In this document: piece after piece, positions 6,149 through 8,032 of the stretch
Layout of the letters: the number at the start of each line of letters is the position of its first letter
Numbering within the stretch: the stretch's first letter is position 1
Assembly (NCBI GenBank): GCA_030037105.1
Contig: JASHRY010000276.1
Location: 1-8,032, forward strand
Direction: 5' to 3'
Source: Xanthobacteraceae bacterium
Lineage (GTDB): Bacteria; Pseudomonadota; Alphaproteobacteria; Rhizobiales; Xanthobacteraceae
DNA: 8,032 nt
Notes under the pieces: model-generated
Told to the model about the DNA's origin: nothing
The model's database searches: none
The model's input: only the letters and a program-made list of their open reading frames with translations
Position numbers and translations under genes: made by a program

Positions 6149-6338
6149 CGGTTGCTCACGCGGCGACGGTGGGTAGCGGGGAAAGCGGCAGCGAGGATTT
6201 CCCATCGCGGCGCGGCTCGATTATCGACGGATCGGGCATGGGTTACGTGCGCGGGCGGGAGCGCCGTCGCCGCTGTAGAGTGATCCGCGATGTCGAGTGA
6301 CCGCAAATCGGCCACACGAGAATTCCCTGATCGGGATC

Positions 6339-7823
6339 ATGGCACCATTCGATTCGGCTTTACGCAAGCAAGCTCCCGCGGAACCGACGTTCCGCGCGCA
6401 ACCGCACAATATCGAAGCCGAGCAGGCGCTGCTCGGCGCCATCCTCGTCAATAACGAGGCGTTCTACCGCGTCTCCGACTTCCTCGAGCCGAAGCATTTC
6501 TTCGAGCCGATCCACCAACGCATCTTCGAGCTTGCCGGCGGTCTGGTGCGAGCCGGAAAACTGGCGACGCCGGTGACGTTGAAAACGTTCCTGCCGGCGG
6601 ACTTCGACATTGCCGGCCTCACCGTCAACCAATACCTGGCGCGGCTCGCCGCCGAAGCGACCACGATCATCAATGCCGAGGATTACGGCCGCACCGTCTA
6701 TGACCTTTCGATCCGCCGCGACCTGATCGCCATCGGCGAGGACATGGTCAATCTCGCTTATGACGCGCCGGTCGACTCGACACCGCAGAGCCATATCGAA
6801 GACGCCGAGCGCAAACTCTACGAGCTGGCCGAAACGGGACGCTACGAATCGGGCTTCCAGCGCTTCGCCCAGGCGCTCACCACGGCGGTCGACATGGCCG
6901 CCCACGCCTACCAGCGCGACGGCGGCCTCTCCGGGCTCGCGACCGGCCTCACCGACCTCGACTCCAGGATGGGCGGCCTGCAGCCGTCCGATCTGATCAT
7001 CCTTGCCGGCCGCCCGGGCATGGGCAAGACCGCGCTTGCCACCAATGTCGCCTACAATGTTGCCAAGGCATGGTCGGGCGAGGTCCGCACCGACGGACAC
7101 ATGGCGACCGTCAACGGCGGGATCGTCGGATTCTTCTCCTTGGAAATGTCGGCCGAGCAGCTCGCGACCCGCATCATCGCCGAACAGACCGGCATACCGT
7201 CGAACAAGATCCGCCGTGGCGCCATCGACGAGGCCGACTTCGAGAAAATCAAGGACGTCTCGATCGAACTGCAGAACCTGCCGTTCTACGTCGACGAGAC
7301 CGGCGGCCTGTCGATCGGCCAGTTGGCCGCCCGCGCGCGCCGGCTCAAGCGCCAGCGCGGGCTCGATCTCCTGGTCATCGACTACGTTCAGCTCTTGCAA
7401 GGATCGAGCCGTCGCGCCAGCGAGAACCGCGTGCAGGAGATCACCGAGATCACCACCCGGCTCAAGGCGCTGGCCAAGGAACTCAATGTTCCCGTGCTCG
7501 CGCTCTCGCAATTGTCGCGGCAAGTGGAGGGCCGCGAGGACAAGCGGCCGCAGCTTTCCGATTTGCGCGAATCGGGCTCGATCGAGCAGGACGCGGACGT
7601 GGTGCTGTTCGTGTTCCGCGAAGAATATTACCACCAGATGCGCAAGCCCACGGAAGCGAACCGGGAAAAGTTCGCCGAGTGGCTGGCCGAAGGCGAGCGC
7701 GTGGCGGGCAAGGCGGAGGTGATCATCGGCAAGCAGCGCCACGGCCCGACCGGCACCGTCGAATTACAGTTCGAGGCCGCGGTCACCCGCTTTGCCAACC
7801 TCGATACCGCGCACCAATCGTAG
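6339..7823 (+). CDS. dnaB: Replicative DNA helicase DnaB
   Basis: DnaB is the hexameric ATP-driven helicase that unwinds DNA at the replication fork and recruits primase. From ATG 6339 the product has 494 residues. The N-terminal domain begins PHNIEAEQALLGAIL, and a linker leads to the RecA-like domain with GLATGLTDLDSRMGGLQPSD. Walker A is GRPGMGKT (224-231; Lys230, Thr231), the SLEMS motif holds the likely catalytic Glu269, and Walker B is LLVIDY (Asp348). LRESGSIEQDADVV carries the arginine-finger region. A short insert after Walker A (about residues 240-262, including HMATVNGGIVGFFS) is usual in Alphaproteobacteria, and no intein is present. A GTG at 6297 would add 14 residues; ATG 6339 is preferred because the family's N-terminus is short, though its ribosome binding site is weak. 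The stop codon lies inside the REP palindrome, so the extreme C-terminus (AHQS) may have been altered by that insertion. Confidence 0.97.
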   Translation: MAPFDSALRKQAPAEPTFRAQPHNIEAEQALLGAILVNNEAFYRVSDFLEPKHFFEPIHQRIFELAGGLVRAGKLATPVTLKTFLPADFDIAGLTVNQYLARLAAEATTIINAEDYGRTVYDLSIRRDLIAIGEDMVNLAYDAPVDSTPQSHIEDAERKLYELAETGRYESGFQRFAQALTTAVDMAAHAYQRDGGLSGLATGLTDLDSRMGGLQPSDLIILAGRPGMGKTALATNVAYNVAKAWSGEVRTDGHMATVNGGIVGFFSLEMSAEQLATRIIAEQTGIPSNKIRRGAIDEADFEKIKDVSIELQNLPFYVDETGGLSIGQLAARARRLKRQRGLDLLVIDYVQLLQGSSRRASENRVQEITEITTRLKALAKELNVPVLALSQLSRQVEGREDKRPQLSDLRESGSIEQDADVVLFVFREEYYHQMRKPTEANREKFAEWLAEGERVAGKAEVIIGKQRHGPTGTVELQFEAAVTRFANLDTAHQS

Positions 7824-7852
7824 GGGCGGGTTTCAAACCCGCCCCTACGATT
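7816..7852. repeat. REP-type palindrome overlapping the dnaB stop codon
   Basis: Arms AATCGTAGGGGCGGGTTT (7816-7833) and its exact reverse complement (7835-7852) flank a single central C, giving 18 perfect pairs. The TAGGGGCGGGTTT core resembles a short interspersed palindrome that I recall as widespread in bacterial intergenic regions and often read through as the spurious peptide GAGFKPAPT; exactly that peptide is encoded here in another frame. An adjacent RAYT-type transposase fits this reading. The palindrome supplies TAG for dnaB (7821-7823) and, on the other strand, TAG for the transposase (7847-7845). It may also act as a bidirectional transcript end or RNA-stabilising hairpin, though it lacks a T-run. 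Confidence 0.85.
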
Positions 7853-8032
7853 CTCGAAGGGACCAAACAGCAGGATTGCTGCCATCCTTCGCCCAGCATG
7901 CCGGATTGTCGACGATATATCGCCGAATCCGGCTTAACTCGTTTTCATTACGGACAATGTGCTCATAGTAGTTGCGTTGCCACACAAATGCGCCGCGCGT
8001 GCCATTATGGTGGCTGATGGCGCGGGCAGAAA
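7845..8032 (-). CDS. REP-associated tyrosine (Y1, IS200-like) transposase, C-terminal part only
   Basis: The minus strand is open from the right edge (first full codon 8030-8028) to a TAG at 7847-7845, giving 61 residues. It contains FVWQRNYYEHIVRNENEL and then RIRRYIVDNPACW, which is the characteristic C-terminal signature of RAYT transposases, a domesticated branch of the HUH/Y1 superfamily. These are single-strand nucleases that recognise REP hairpins. The tyrosines of NYYEH probably include the catalytic one. The HUH metal-binding motif and the start codon would lie beyond the window, so whether the gene is intact cannot be judged. It ends inside the REP palindrome, so repeat and enzyme form one unit converging on dnaB. 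Family identification is firm; activity is unknown. Confidence 0.85.
   Translation of the reverse strand, partial: SARAISHHNGTRGAFVWQRNYYEHIVRNENELSRIRRYIVDNPACWAKDGSNPAVWSLRES

Noticed and set aside
6112..6315. Minus-strand reading frame of 67 codons in the cfa-dnaB gap (GTG start, weak AGGGA upstream)
   Set aside because: Composition is that of random GC-rich DNA and no motif is recognised. It lies in the region expected to hold the dnaB control sequences.
6360..7742. Long (460-codon) minus-strand frame opposite dnaB
   Set aside because: It is a typical antisense shadow of a GC-rich coding gene. DnaB on the plus strand has all its catalytic motifs, and the antisense product shows no domain.
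7816..7852. CRISPR repeat or phage attachment site
   Set aside because: There is a single palindromic copy in the window, with no regularly spaced repeats, no spacers, no cas genes, no integrase and no tRNA nearby.
7070..8017. Plus-strand frame of 315 codons running from inside dnaB across the palindrome
   Set aside because: It is out of frame with dnaB, and its GAGFKPAPT segment is the translated REP palindrome, a known source of spurious gene calls.

Overview
The window looks like a housekeeping stretch of an alphaproteobacterial chromosome, most likely order Hyphomicrobiales (Bradyrhizobium/Rhodopseudomonas/Xanthobacteraceae-like). The reasons are high G+C, the FabD / S6-S18-L9 / DnaB neighbourhood, S6 and L9 with long charged C-terminal tails, and a DnaB with an alphaproteobacterial-type insert ahead of its SLEMS motif. 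The genus cannot be fixed from the sequence alone.

Layout. Positions 1-621 (minus) hold the first two thirds of fabD (malonyl-CoA:ACP transacylase), running off the left edge. Positions 622-1013 hold a candidate fabD promoter and possible remnants of a small decayed gene. Positions 1014-2178 (minus) hold a two-gene accessory unit: a sulfotransferase-like P-loop protein, preceded by a 36-residue CxxCxxC mini-protein with a strong ribosome binding site. This unit is visibly more AT-rich than its neighbours and looks like an insertion between fabD and the ribosomal operon. Positions 2248-3828 (plus) hold a promoter, a leader with hairpin potential, and the rpsF-rpsR-rplI operon. Positions 3847-4587 (minus) encode an exported mono-haem cytochrome c-like protein with a long disordered tail, converging on rplI with only 18 bp between stops. 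Positions 4843-6096 (plus) hold cfa (cyclopropane fatty acid synthase), starting at TTG. Positions 6339-7823 (plus) hold dnaB, the replicative helicase. At 7816-7852 a near-perfect 37-bp REP-type palindrome sits on the dnaB stop codon. A REP-associated (Y1/IS200-like, RAYT) transposase converges from the right edge on the minus strand.

How the genes fit together. FabD feeds fatty-acid synthesis and Cfa modifies the resulting membrane phospholipids. S6, S18 and L9 are ribosomal proteins, and DnaB drives the replication fork. The cytochrome-like protein and Cfa are an envelope-related divergent pair placed between rplI and dnaB. The transposase and palindrome form a REP/RAYT unit whose repeat arms appear to provide the stop codons of both dnaB and the transposase.

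I see no tRNA, rRNA, CRISPR array, prophage or defence island. Most of the window is ordinary core genome. The points of interest are the REP/RAYT junction with dnaB, the CxxCxxC mini-gene beside the sulfotransferase-like gene, and the methionine-less cytochrome domain.
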